Origin: Sphingomonas sp.
Lineage (GTDB): Bacteria > Pseudomonadota > Alphaproteobacteria > Sphingomonadales > Sphingomonadaceae
DNA length: 40,422 nt
NCBI GenBank assembly: GCA_019744885.1
Contig: JAIETY010000169.1
Span: 1 to 40,422 of the forward strand
Reading direction: 5' to 3'
Shown: one piece after another, positions 15,842 to 25,300 of the stretch
How the letters are laid out: the number at the start of each line of letters is the position of its first letter
Position numbering within the stretch: position 1 is the stretch's first letter
Program-made: the position numbers and the translations under genes
The notes under the pieces: model-generated
The model's input: the letters and a program-made list of their open reading frames with translations, nothing else
Databases searched by the model: none
What the model was told of the DNA's origin: nothing

Positions 15842-18800
15842 TCAGAGTGCGAACTGCGCCTCGAGCGGCTGAGCTCCCTGCGCCAGGATCTGGAAATCGG
15901 CGATCCCGTCGCCATTGACGTCGCCTTCGATCAGCCAGTCAGCGCCCGAGGCAATCACGCGAAGCTGACCCGCGACGTTGGTGAAGGCCCCCGCGCCGAT
16001 GAAGGCGAAGGCGGTGTCGCCATTGCCCGCATTGCCATCGGCATCGATCTGCGTGAGCTCGATCCGGTCGCCCGCCGCGAAATCAGTGATCCGGTCGCCG
16101 CTGCCCACCTGCGTTTCATTCACCGCAGTATAGCGGAACAGGTCATTGCCCAAGCCGCCGGTCAGCACATCCGCGCCGAGACCGCCGAAGAAGGTATCGT
16201 TGCCCGCGCCGCCAATCAGCGTATCGGCGACGCTGCCAGCAATGAAGCTGTAATTGCCGTCGAGTTCTGCGCTGGCATCAAGCTGAAGCGAAGTCACCAC
16301 GGGGAGCGCGAAGACGGTAAAATTCTGCCCCGCACCGACCAGCGAGTCAGCAAACTGAATATTGTAATTGGCAAAATCGCCCGCCACGCCCGCGAGCAGC
16401 GCCAGCACTTCGACATTGCTGAACTGCGTGCTGGTCAGCGTGCCGGTAAAGTTCCCGTCGAACGCGACCTGATCATTGGTCCCTGCCCCGCCATTGACGG
16501 TGTCGGTCGCGGGGTTGAAGCGACCGGGTCCGAAGTAGAAGCCGTCGTCGCCCGCGCCACCCCTGAAAGTGTCGATGCCGAGCCCGCCATAGATCCGGAC
16601 CGAGCCATCGGTCTCCGCCGAAGCGTCGACTGTAAAATTGTCGCCCGCGCCCAAATTAGTGCCAAAGAAGGTCAGGATCCGGCCAGCGCCGATATTGTCG
16701 TCGACCGTGGTGATCGAATAGCTGAACCCCGCCAGCACCGCGATGACTTCGACATTGCTGATCGTCAATGCGCCCAGGGTCAGTGCGTTGGCGCCGCTGT
16801 AATTGCCCTGCAGGCCGATCTGATCGTTGGCCCCGCCGCCGCCATCAACGCGGTCGGTCGCGGTGAACGCGGCCCCGAAGAAGAAGCCGTCGTTGCCCGC
16901 GCCGCCGTTCACGGTGTCATCGCCGCCTTGGCTGAAGTTGAACAGGTCGTTGCCCGGTGTGCCGACATAATTGTCGTTGCCGCCCGAGCCGGCAAAGCCG
17001 GTGTTGCCACCCGTATTGGCGACGAGCGACACGGCAGTGCCGCCACTGCCGTTATTCGCCAGGCTGAACGCGAACGCACCCAACCCGGTGCCGACGTTGA
17101 TCGTCGCTTGTGCCGTATCGCCAAAATCGATCAGCTTAAGCAGGCCCGTTGTCGCATTATAGCTCGCGATGACCGTGCCGGCGGCGATGCCCGTGAAGTC
17201 GAGCACATCGCCATCCGCGCCAAAGCCTGTGATCGCATTGCCTAGCGTCATTGCAACATCGGTGCCAAGCGCCGCATTGGCGATGCCCAGCGTCTGCGCC
17301 CCCGCGCCAAAGGTGATCGCCCCCGTCACTGCCACGTTCAAATTGAGCCGTCCGCCATTCAGCGCGACGCCGCCCGAATAGGCCTGTGCATCGGTGATCG
17401 TCCAGGTGCCGCTGGTCACCGTCAGATTTTCGAAGTTGATCACATTGGTGAGCGACCCGGTCGTGATGCCTGAATTTGCGCCGGTCTGGGCATTGCCCGC
17501 GACGCGATTGTCAAGCGCAAGCACCAGCGTGTCGGTGCCCGCACCACCGTCGATCCGCCCGTTGACACTAGAGCCGGTCCGCAGCGTCAGCTGGTCGTTC
17601 CCGCCTTCCAAATTGATCGCGCGACCGCTGTTGCCAACGATCGTTCCATAATTATCGATCGTGTCGACCCCCTCGCCGGTCTGGATCGCGGCGCCGTCGC
17701 CACGGATGAAGCGCGCCGCGCCCGCATTCGCGGCGGTATAGGTTACCCCGTCGAGCGTCCCGACGGCGCCCGGATCGGCGACATTGTCCTGCCGCAGCAC
17801 CGTGCCCGTCGGGACCGTCCCCGTGCCGGTGATCGTGCCGTAATTGGTGATCGCGTCATTATCGATCGCCGTCCCGGTCTTATTCTCCAGCCGGATCGCA
17901 AAGCCGGTGCCGCCGCTGATCGTGCCGCCGGCATAATTCAGGATCGTTGTCGCGGTGCTGCCCGAACGGCTGTTGTTCGCGTTCGAGTCATTGTTGACGA
18001 CGATGCCGAAGTTAAACCCTTCGATCGTCCCCTGATTGGTGATCGCCCCGCCACCGATCGAGATCGCTTCGGAGTTGTTCGCGCGACCGCCGCTATCGAA
18101 GCCGCCTGCGCCGGTCGAGCGGATGATGCCGCCGACATTATTGGTGATCGTCGCGCCGCCATCGATATCGACACCATCTCCATCGCCGTCGATGGTGACA
18201 TAGCCCGCACGATCGAAAGCAGGTGCATAATCGCCCCGGATCAGCCCGCTGTTGATCACCGTCACCGTGTTCGCAGCAGCGCCCGTCGTGTCGGCGCCGA
18301 TGCCCGAGCCATTGCGGCCGATGATCTGGCCACCGGCATTATTGGTGAAGATCAGGTTGGTCGCATCAGTGACGCCGACATCAAGGCCGTGCTGCGCGCC
18401 GGTGATCGTGCCGAAATTATTGACCGCGACTGCCGTTGCCGCACCCTGATTGACGCGCACGCCGCGCGACACGTCATAGGTTTGCGTGACAGAGGTGTTC
18501 GGATTGCCATTGGCGCCGTTGAACACGTTGTTGGTCGCCGCGTCGTTGACCGGTCCGTTGCCGTTGATCGTCCCGTAATTGTTCAACGTCTGATGCGCGC
18601 CAAGGCGGATTGCGTCGCCATTGTCGGCGCGGATCAGCGCGGTGGTGTTGCCGACGCTGCCGTTGTTGATCGTGCCGCCGGTGGTGAAGTCGGTCGACGG
18701 CGCGCCGGTCGCGCCGAGCGCGGCGTTATAGGTGATGGCAAAACCGGTGCCTGGATTGGTGCCCCCGACGCTCGGCGTGAAAGTCGATGCTCGCGCGATG

Positions 18801-21800
18801 ATCTGGCCAAGGTTGTTCAGGTCGATCTGTCCACGCAGCGACTGACTGCGGATCGTATCGCCATTGAGCGACTGGACGAGCCCGCTCGCCCCGACGCTGA
18901 TCGTGCCGTTGGCCGGGGAGTTTGTATAGTTGATCGCACGAAACGTGGGTGCTGTAACGTTGAGCGTGCCGTCTATCGTCACATTGATCGGACCGTTAAC
19001 CCCGCCGACGGACACGCCCGTGCCCCCAGCGGCGGTACGCGTCGTACCGCTCAGCAAGGTGAAAGTGCCGGGGTCTTGAATCACGAATGATGGGTTGAAC
19101 GTCCCCGCAGGAATGGTGAAGCTCGTAGTAAAATCGAGCGCATCGAGCACAATGCCGGCGAATGGAACGCCGGTACTGTTAAACAGAACTCCCGACCCGA
19201 TAATCACGTCATGGGCCGCCCCCGGACGAAGATCGATCGTTGGGTTAATTGTCACCACATTGCCAGTGATCGTCACTTGCGGGTCATTGATCGGGATCGT
19301 CAGATCAGCGCCGCTCGGGGGACGAATGATGATGTTGCCGGTGCCCTGAAAGACATCCTGGTCGAACGTCAGCACAATATTCGAAGCGACGGCGACATTG
19401 GTGGAGTTGTCGGCAGGGGTGCTGCTCACCAGCACTGGCGCCGCAGCCGAGTCGTCATTGCCGATCGTGCCCAGCCCCTGGCCATCAAAAACCGTGGCGC
19501 CGGTGACGTTGGTGACGTTGACGAAGAAGGTCTCCATGCCTTCAAAAACCGTGTCGCCATTCACCGTCACATCGAAAGTGTAGGTCGTCGATCCGGCGGG
19601 GATGGTCTGCGTCGTCAGTGTTCGCGCAACATAGTCGCTGCCCGCCGTTGCTGTGCCATTTGCAGTCGCGATATCGAACGTCACCCCGCCAGCCGGTGCC
19701 GGGCCGTTGAGCATCACGGTAAAGGTGAAGGTTGTCGTTCCGCTGTTGCCCTCGACGGCAAAAACATCATTGATCGAGAGGTTGGGCAATGGCGCAACAT
19801 CGTCATTGACAATCGTCGCGGTCGCGGTCGCGGTGCCGATTGTCGTTGAAGCGGCTTGGCTATTGCTCACCGATGACAGGGTGAAGGCAAAATTCTCGTT
19901 GTTTTCAAACTGGCCGTCACCCTGGACGTTGATCGTGAAGGTCGCCGATGCCTGACCCGCAAGAATTGTCCCGCTAACATTCGTGCCGAAGGTCGTGCTA
20001 ACGAAGTCATTCGCGCTGGTATCGACCGCATTGAACGTTGCGGTGAAATTCAGCGCCCCGGACGTGCCGCCGGTCCGTGTGACGGTGAAGGTATACGGCG
20101 TCTGGGTATTCAAAGCACCTTCATTCTGCGACGTCGGCGACACGGTGATCGACGCGACCTGGTTCTCGCCCGATGTTGGCGCAACATCATCATTGACGAT
20201 CGTGGCCGTCGCCGAACTCGCGCCGCCGGCCCCCGATACGAGAATGCCGGGGTTGGACAGCGATCCCAGCGAGTAAGAAAATGTCTCATCGCTTTCCGGC
20301 GTGGTGTCGCCCGCAACATTGACGGTGAAGGTCGTGCTTGTCTGCCCCGCCGCGATCGAGCCGTTGACCGTCCCGGGTAATGCACCACCGACGAAATCGG
20401 TCTCATTGGTGGTGCCATTCACAAAAAGGGCGCTGAACGACAAAGTCCCGCTCGTGCCGCCGGTCCGGCTGATGGTGAAGGTATAGGCGGTCGAACCAGC
20501 ATCCCCTTCGTTTTGCGAGGTCGGCGAAACGGTGATCGATACGAACTGGTTTTCGGGCAGCACGGGCGTGTCGTCATCGACAATCGTCGCGGTCGCCGTC
20601 GTCGTGCCGATCGTTGCCGATGCCGCTGTGCCGTTCGACACACTCGCCAAGCTGTAGGTGAAATTCTCGTTTGATTCCGGCGTTAGGTCGCCTGCCACAG
20701 ACACAGTGAAGGTCGCTGTCGCCTGCCCCGCGAGGATGGTACCATTAACCGTTCCGGGCAGCGTGCCTCCAGTAAAGTCCGCCGAATTGGTGCCGACCGC
20801 GCCGAAATTGGCGGTGAACGCTAGCGCACCGCTGGTCCCGCCGGTGCGCGTGACGGTGAAGGTATAGGCCGTCGAACCGCTATTGCCTTCGTTCTGCGAC
20901 GTCGGCGACACGCTGATCGACGCGACCTGGTTCTCGCCCCCCTGCGGCGCCAGCGCGACGCCGCGGAAAATCGTATTGGTCGCTGCCGTCGCCAATGTCG
21001 AAGCGGAGCCGAAAATAGCTGTATTATAGCCGCCGATGTCGGTGATCCTGATCAGCTGGTTGCCTGACGAATCAGCGGTCGTGGCATAGAGGGTCACATT
21101 GGGGCCGCCAGCCGCCACGCCGGTTAAGCCGCGCGCGCCAACAATCCCCGACCCGAAACCGCTGAAGATGCCATTGAGCACCCAGCTACCGCCAACCAGC
21201 GAAAATTTCGCAATGCCGCCGCCATTCGCCGCCGTGCGATCATCCGCGACATAGAGCGTATCGACACCGGCAATCGAGGTAGTCAAATCGGCAAAGAAGA
21301 ACTGATAGGGCGACGGCGTGCCCGTGCCATATGCCGGTGTAATCTGGGTGACGGTCTGGCCCGACGTCGTGGGCGTCCCGGTGCCGACCGTCGAAATCCC
21401 CGTAAACGTGCCCGTCGAACTGCTCGTGTAGAGCTGCCCGCCGAAGATCGCCACGCCGCGCACGTTGAGAGGGTTGCTTTCGACCTGAGTCGACGTCGTC
21501 GCCCCCAGCACCCCATAATGCACGCCGCCAAAGGACCCCGTGCCGGTGCCACCGGTGTAAACCGACGAACCGTCGACGCTGGCGGCGCCACGGATATTGT
21601 TCGCCGAATAGGCATCGCTCAGCGCCGTGGTGGAATCGATCGTACCGGCGGCGTTAACGAGCCCGACGACGCGCGCGACGCTAGCCGATGTCGTCCCTGC
21701 GATGGCGGCCGTCCCCGGGGCGGCATTATAGCCTGAGACAGCCAGAAAGCGTCCGTCGGCGCTGAGCGTTATCAGCCCTTCCGAGGTCGCCGTGCCGCTT

Positions 21801-22270
21801 GCTGTAATCGCCCGGTTTGCGCCCGACGTCGTGGTCGGCAGCGCGATCGACTGCACCAAGGTGTTGGTCGACGTATATTCGTCAAGGAAGACGGCCGTCG
21901 CCGCGCTGCTGAGCGCAGCCGTGCCATCGCCGACGCGGTACACCACGATATTGCCGCTTGAGAACGCCGCTTGCGACGATGGCGCCGTAATGTCGAAGCC
22001 GGGGGCCACCCCGCTCCCGAGCGCATCGGTCGGGCCGGTGTCACTCGGCAGCGTCAGCTCGTCGCCGCCGGCAAAATTACCCAGCTCAGCCGAAAAAGCT
22101 GTTGCTGTTGGCGCAAAGGGCGACGCGGTGCCGCCGCGATCGGTCACCGCGATGAGCTCACCCGCCTGCACTGCCGAGATATAGGCTTGATCGAGGAACA
22201 GCGACGCGGCTTTGCTGGAAAGGCCGCCCAGACCAAAGCCATCAACATTGGTCAGCAGTGCGCGCGCCAT
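15842..22270 (-). CDS. Giant mosaic RTX surface protein (Calx-beta, Ig-like, beta-helix)
   Basis: About 2,142 aa from ATG 22270 (GGGGA upstream; ATG 22282 also open). Regions in order, approximate residues: N-terminal motif KAASLFLDQAYISAVQAGE (about 20-38); a beta-propeller-like part with phrases such as DTLYVADDRTAANGGG (to about 440); Calx-beta domains from about 447, 572, 700 and 827, the first three starting with near-identical VSPTSQNEG; an SbsA-type Ig-like domain (about 943-1060, VLVSSTPADNSTNVA); a beta-helix-like stretch rich in NYGTI/NNGS turns (about 1060-1620); and RTX glycine-rich repeats with a repeated NDQ/NVEVLA module (about 1760 to the end). No Sec signal. Secretion is expected through the adjacent T1SS, with folding driven by extracellular calcium. 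Adhesin or surface-layer-like role is inferred. Confidence 0.85.
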   Translation of the reverse strand: MARALLTNVDGFGLGGLSSKAASLFLDQAYISAVQAGELIAVTDRGGTASPFAPTATAFSAELGNFAGGDELTLPSDTGPTDALGSGVAPGFDITAPSSQAAFSSGNIVVYRVGDGTAALSSAATAVFLDEYTSTNTLVQSIALPTTTSGANRAITASGTATSEGLITLSADGRFLAVSGYNAAPGTAAIAGTTSASVARVVGLVNAAGTIDSTTALSDAYSANNIRGAASVDGSSVYTGGTGTGSFGGVHYGVLGATTSTQVESNPLNVRGVAIFGGQLYTSSSTGTFTGISTVGTGTPTTSGQTVTQITPAYGTGTPSPYQFFFADLTTSIAGVDTLYVADDRTAANGGGIAKFSLVGGSWVLNGIFSGFGSGIVGARGLTGVAAGGPNVTLYATTADSSGNQLIRITDIGGYNTAIFGSASTLATAATNTIFRGVALAPQGGENQVASISVSPTSQNEGNSGSTAYTFTVTRTGGTSGALAFTANFGAVGTNSADFTGGTLPGTVNGTILAGQATATFTVSVAGDLTPESNENFTYSLASVSNGTAASATIGTTTATATIVDDDTPVLPENQFVSITVSPTSQNEGDAGSTAYTFTISRTGGTSGTLSFSALFVNGTTNETDFVGGALPGTVNGSIAAGQTSTTFTVNVAGDTTPESDETFSYSLGSLSNPGILVSGAGGASSATATIVNDDVAPTSGENQVASITVSPTSQNEGALNTQTPYTFTVTRTGGTSGALNFTATFNAVDTSANDFVSTTFGTNVSGTILAGQASATFTINVQGDGQFENNENFAFTLSSVSNSQAASTTIGTATATATIVNDDVAPLPNLSINDVFAVEGNSGTTTFTFTVMLNGPAPAGGVTFDIATANGTATAGSDYVARTLTTQTIPAGSTTYTFDVTVNGDTVFEGMETFFVNVTNVTGATVFDGQGLGTIGNDDSAAAPVLVSSTPADNSTNVAVASNIVLTFDQDVFQGTGNIIIRPPSGADLTIPINDPQVTITGNVVTINPTIDLRPGAAHDVIIGSGVLFNSTGVPFAGIVLDALDFTTSFTIPAGTFNPSFVIQDPGTFTLLSGTTRTAAGGTGVSVGGVNGPINVTIDGTLNVTAPTFRAINYTNSPANGTISVGASGLVQSLNGDTIRSQSLRGQIDLNNLGQIIARASTFTPSVGGTNPGTGFAITYNAALGATGAPSTDFTTGGTINNGSVGNTTALIRADNGDAIRLGAHQTLNNYGTINGNGPVNDAATNNVFNGANGNPNTSVTQTYDVSRGVRVNQGAATAVAVNNFGTITGAQHGLDVGVTDATNLIFTNNAGGQIIGRNGSGIGADTTGAAANTVTVINSGLIRGDYAPAFDRAGYVTIDGDGDGVDIDGGATITNNVGGIIRSTGAGGFDSGGRANNSEAISIGGGAITNQGTIEGFNFGIVVNNDSNANNSRSGSTATTILNYAGGTISGGTGFAIRLENKTGTAIDNDAITNYGTITGTGTVPTGTVLRQDNVADPGAVGTLDGVTYTAANAGAARFIRGDGAAIQTGEGVDTIDNYGTIVGNSGRAINLEGGNDQLTLRTGSSVNGRIDGGAGTDTLVLALDNRVAGNAQTGANSGITTGSLTNVINFENLTVTSGTWTITDAQAYSGGVALNGGRLNLNVAVTGAITFGAGAQTLGIANAALGTDVAMTLGNAITGFGADGDVLDFTGIAAGTVIASYNATTGLLKLIDFGDTAQATINVGTGLGAFAFSLANNGSGGTAVSLVANTGGNTGFAGSGGNDNYVGTPGNDLFNFSQGGDDTVNGGAGNDGFFFGAAFTATDRVDGGGGANDQIGLQGNYSGANALTLGALTISNVEVIAVLAGFSYSITTVDDNIGAGRILTFFGTNLGAGDNFTVDASAETDGSVRIYGGLGIDTFRGGAGDDGFYFGPGRFNPATDTVNGGAGTNDQVAFDGNFTGTLTSTQFSNVEVLALLAGVAGDFANYNIQFADSLVGAGQNFTVFALPVVTSLQLDASAELDGNYSFIAGSVADTLIGGAGNDTFFGGLGADVLTGGLGNDLFRYTAVNETQVGSGDRITDFAAGDRIELTQIDADGNAGNGDTAFAFIGAGAFTNVAGQLRVIASGADWLIEGDVNGDGIADFQILAQGAQPLEAQFAL

Positions 22271-22396
22271 ATCAGTCCCCATGAGCCGATTCAGAGCCCA
22301 ACCGGTCCGAATCTATCGCAAATTTTAATCATTGTTAGGTAGCTGCCATGACAGAAATATTGCAAAATCTGCAGAGCACTACAGCGCACCGATTCC

Positions 22397-25300
22397 TCAG
22401 ATAAAATCACCCGTCACAAGCGACGCGGGCGGGGTGGTGAGCTGGATGACGTAATCGCTCCCCGCCTGATACCCCGCGACGCCATTGGCATCGACCACCA
22501 GGAACGTCAGCCCCGCCAAATCGCCCGCATTGGCCTGGAACAACACGGCGTGGTTTGCCGCCAATTGCCCCGAGCCGATCACCGCTGCCAGATTGGCATC
22601 AAAGCTCGCCGTCGACAGCGTGCCCGCGCCAACCGTCGCGTCAACGCCCGTCACGGTGAAGTCGAAGTCGAACCGGTCGGTGCCCGACACGAAGCCCGTG
22701 ATCCGATCATAGGTCGCGCCGGTCGACTGGCTCACCGCGTCATAAACGAACGTGTCCGCCCCGGCGCCGCCGTTGAGAATATCCGCACCACCGCCGCCAA
22801 AAATCCGGTCCGCACCGGCGCCCGTCGCGATCGTCTCATTGCCGCTGCCGCCGAACACATTGACATTGCCATTGGTCTCGGCGGTGGCGTTGAGCGTGAA
22901 CCCGGTCTCGACCGCCAGCCCGAACACCGTGAACGTTTGCCCCGCGCCGATCAGGTTATCGGCCAGCGTGATGTTGTAATTGGCAAGATCGCCCGTCACG
23001 CCACGCAGCAGCGCCAGCAGCTCGACATTTTGAAGCTGCGTCGCGCTGATCGTCGCGGTGTAGTTGCCGTCGAGCGCGACCTGATCATTGGTCCCCGCGC
23101 CGCCGTTGACGAAATCGCCCGCGCTGAAGCGTCCGGGGCCGAAATAAATGCCGTCGTTACCGGCACCGGTGGTGATATTGTCGACGCCGAGCCCGCCGTA
23201 GACGCGGAAATTGCCGTCGGTTTCGGCCGATCCGTTGAAGGTCAGATTGTTGGTCGCGCCCAAATTGGTGCCGAAGATCACTAGTTCCTGACCCGCCGCC
23301 ACATTGGCGTCGATCGTGGTGATGTTGTAGCTGAACCCGGCGCCCGGCAGCACCGCGAGCACCTCGACATTGCGCGTCGAATTGGCGCCCAAGGTCAGGG
23401 CGGCATAATTGCCCTGCAGGCCGATCTGGTCGTTCGTCCCGGTGCCTCCGTCGACATTGTCATTGGCATCAAAGGCCGCGCCGAAGAAGAAGGAGTCATT
23501 GCCATCGCCGCCATTGACGGTGTCATTGCCGCCCTGGCTCAGGTCATAGCTGTCGTTGCCCGAGCCACCGGTGAACTGATTGTCGCCCGAATTGCCCGAC
23601 TGGTTCTGGTTCGCGGTGCCAGTGTAAACGAGCCGCTCGACATTGGCGGGCAGCACATAATTGGCCACCGAAGTCCGCACCTCGTCAAAGCCTTCGCCCG
23701 CATTCTCCGTCACCACGTCGTCGAGGCTGTCGACGAAGAACAAATCGTCACCCAAGCCGCCGATCAGCGTGTCGGTGCCGCCCCGGCCATCGATGATGTC
23801 ATTGCCACCAAAACCGTTGATCGTCTCGCTCGCCGCCGTGCCATTGAGTGTTTCGGCGCGCTGGCGATAATCCAGCTGGACCACTGCCGGATCGTGATCC
23901 GACAGCGCCGGGCTCGCATTGGCGCCAGTGCCGCTCGCATTATAGCCGGTGTTGATATGGACGACGTCATAGCTCGCAATGTCGGCGAGCTGCTGATTGA
24001 CGAGGATATGGTCGATCGCCTGGCTGCGCCCGTCAAAGGTGTAGGTGTAGCGTTCGGCCTCGGGAAGCGTCGTCGTCAAATTGGTCAGCCGCAAGCCGTC
24101 ATTGCGCGCGGTGCCATCGGCGTTGACATAGCCCGTTGCGGCTTCGAGCGCGCGGTAGAAGTAGAATTCGTTGTAATCGCCGCCCGAAATCACGCCGACA
24201 TTGGGCGAATTGGTCTGAATATAATTCAGCACCGTGTAGAGGTCTTCGGCCACCGCGTTGCGACGGTCGAACCCGGCATTGGTCGGGTTGCCGGTTTCGA
24301 GGCTCTGGTTGAACTGCCAGAAATTGCCCGACCCGCCCTTTGACGGGAAGTGATTGGCCGCGACAAAAACCGTCTCACCCCGGAAAGTGAACTGGCCCAG
24401 CAGCGAGCGCCGCGTGCCCGACCAATCGGCGGTGTTGATGCCGGTGACCTGATTGTCCGAATATTGGATCCGGTCGCCCGCATCGCGCACGCCGTCGCCG
24501 ATGCGGTCAGTGAACTGGCGCCGCTCGGCAATGGTCGCATTGGCGGCGAGATCGCCGAGCTGGACGCGATTGGTGTTGTAGAGGAAGCCGACGCGGATGT
24601 TGCCGCTCAGCTCACCACCTTCGGCATTGTAAACGGGCAGTTCATCGACCCACTGGTAATTTTGCCCGGTCGCGAAGTTCAGCGCGTCGACCAGCATCTG
24701 CCACGTCGTCGATGCATCGGTGCCGGTTGCATTGGTGCCGTCGCCGGCGGCTGCGCCGTTGTTGTCCTGGATTTCCTCGATCGACAGGATGTCGGGCGCC
24801 TTCAAATTGGTCGCGATCGCCTGAGCGAGCGCGGTGAACCGCGCCGCGCCATCGGTCGGGTCGAGGTTCTGCACGTTGAACGTCGCGAAGGTTAGCTGGC
24901 GGCTGTCCGGCGTGAAGGTCGCGACTTCGGGCGCGGGCTGACCGCTCGTCTGGATGCTCGCTGCGTCAAAGTTGGTGACGTACAGCTTGAGTTCCTGAAA
25001 GTCGAAATCGATGATGCCCGTGAGGTTACCGAGCCGGTCGCCGACCGTTGCACTTGTCCCGAGCCCGGCGGGAGCCGCCGTCGCGAAGCCCGTGAAATCG
25101 ACTTCGAAAATGTCAGGATTGGTATCGCCGTCGCTGAGCACCCGACCGCCCGTCAACACGTCGTCGTTAAGGCTCGGCGTGTTGGGCGGCGACAGCGCGG
25201 GGTCGCCCGCAATCGTATAGCCGCCGCGGCTGTTGATCTGTTCGGGATTGGCGTGATCTTCCGAATAGGCCTTGAAGAACGGCTGCCCGCCCGAGGTCGA

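Noticed and set aside
20108..20960. Spaced direct repeats that could suggest a DNA-level array
   Set aside because: They encode successive Calx-beta domains in frame, so they are explained by protein domain duplication.
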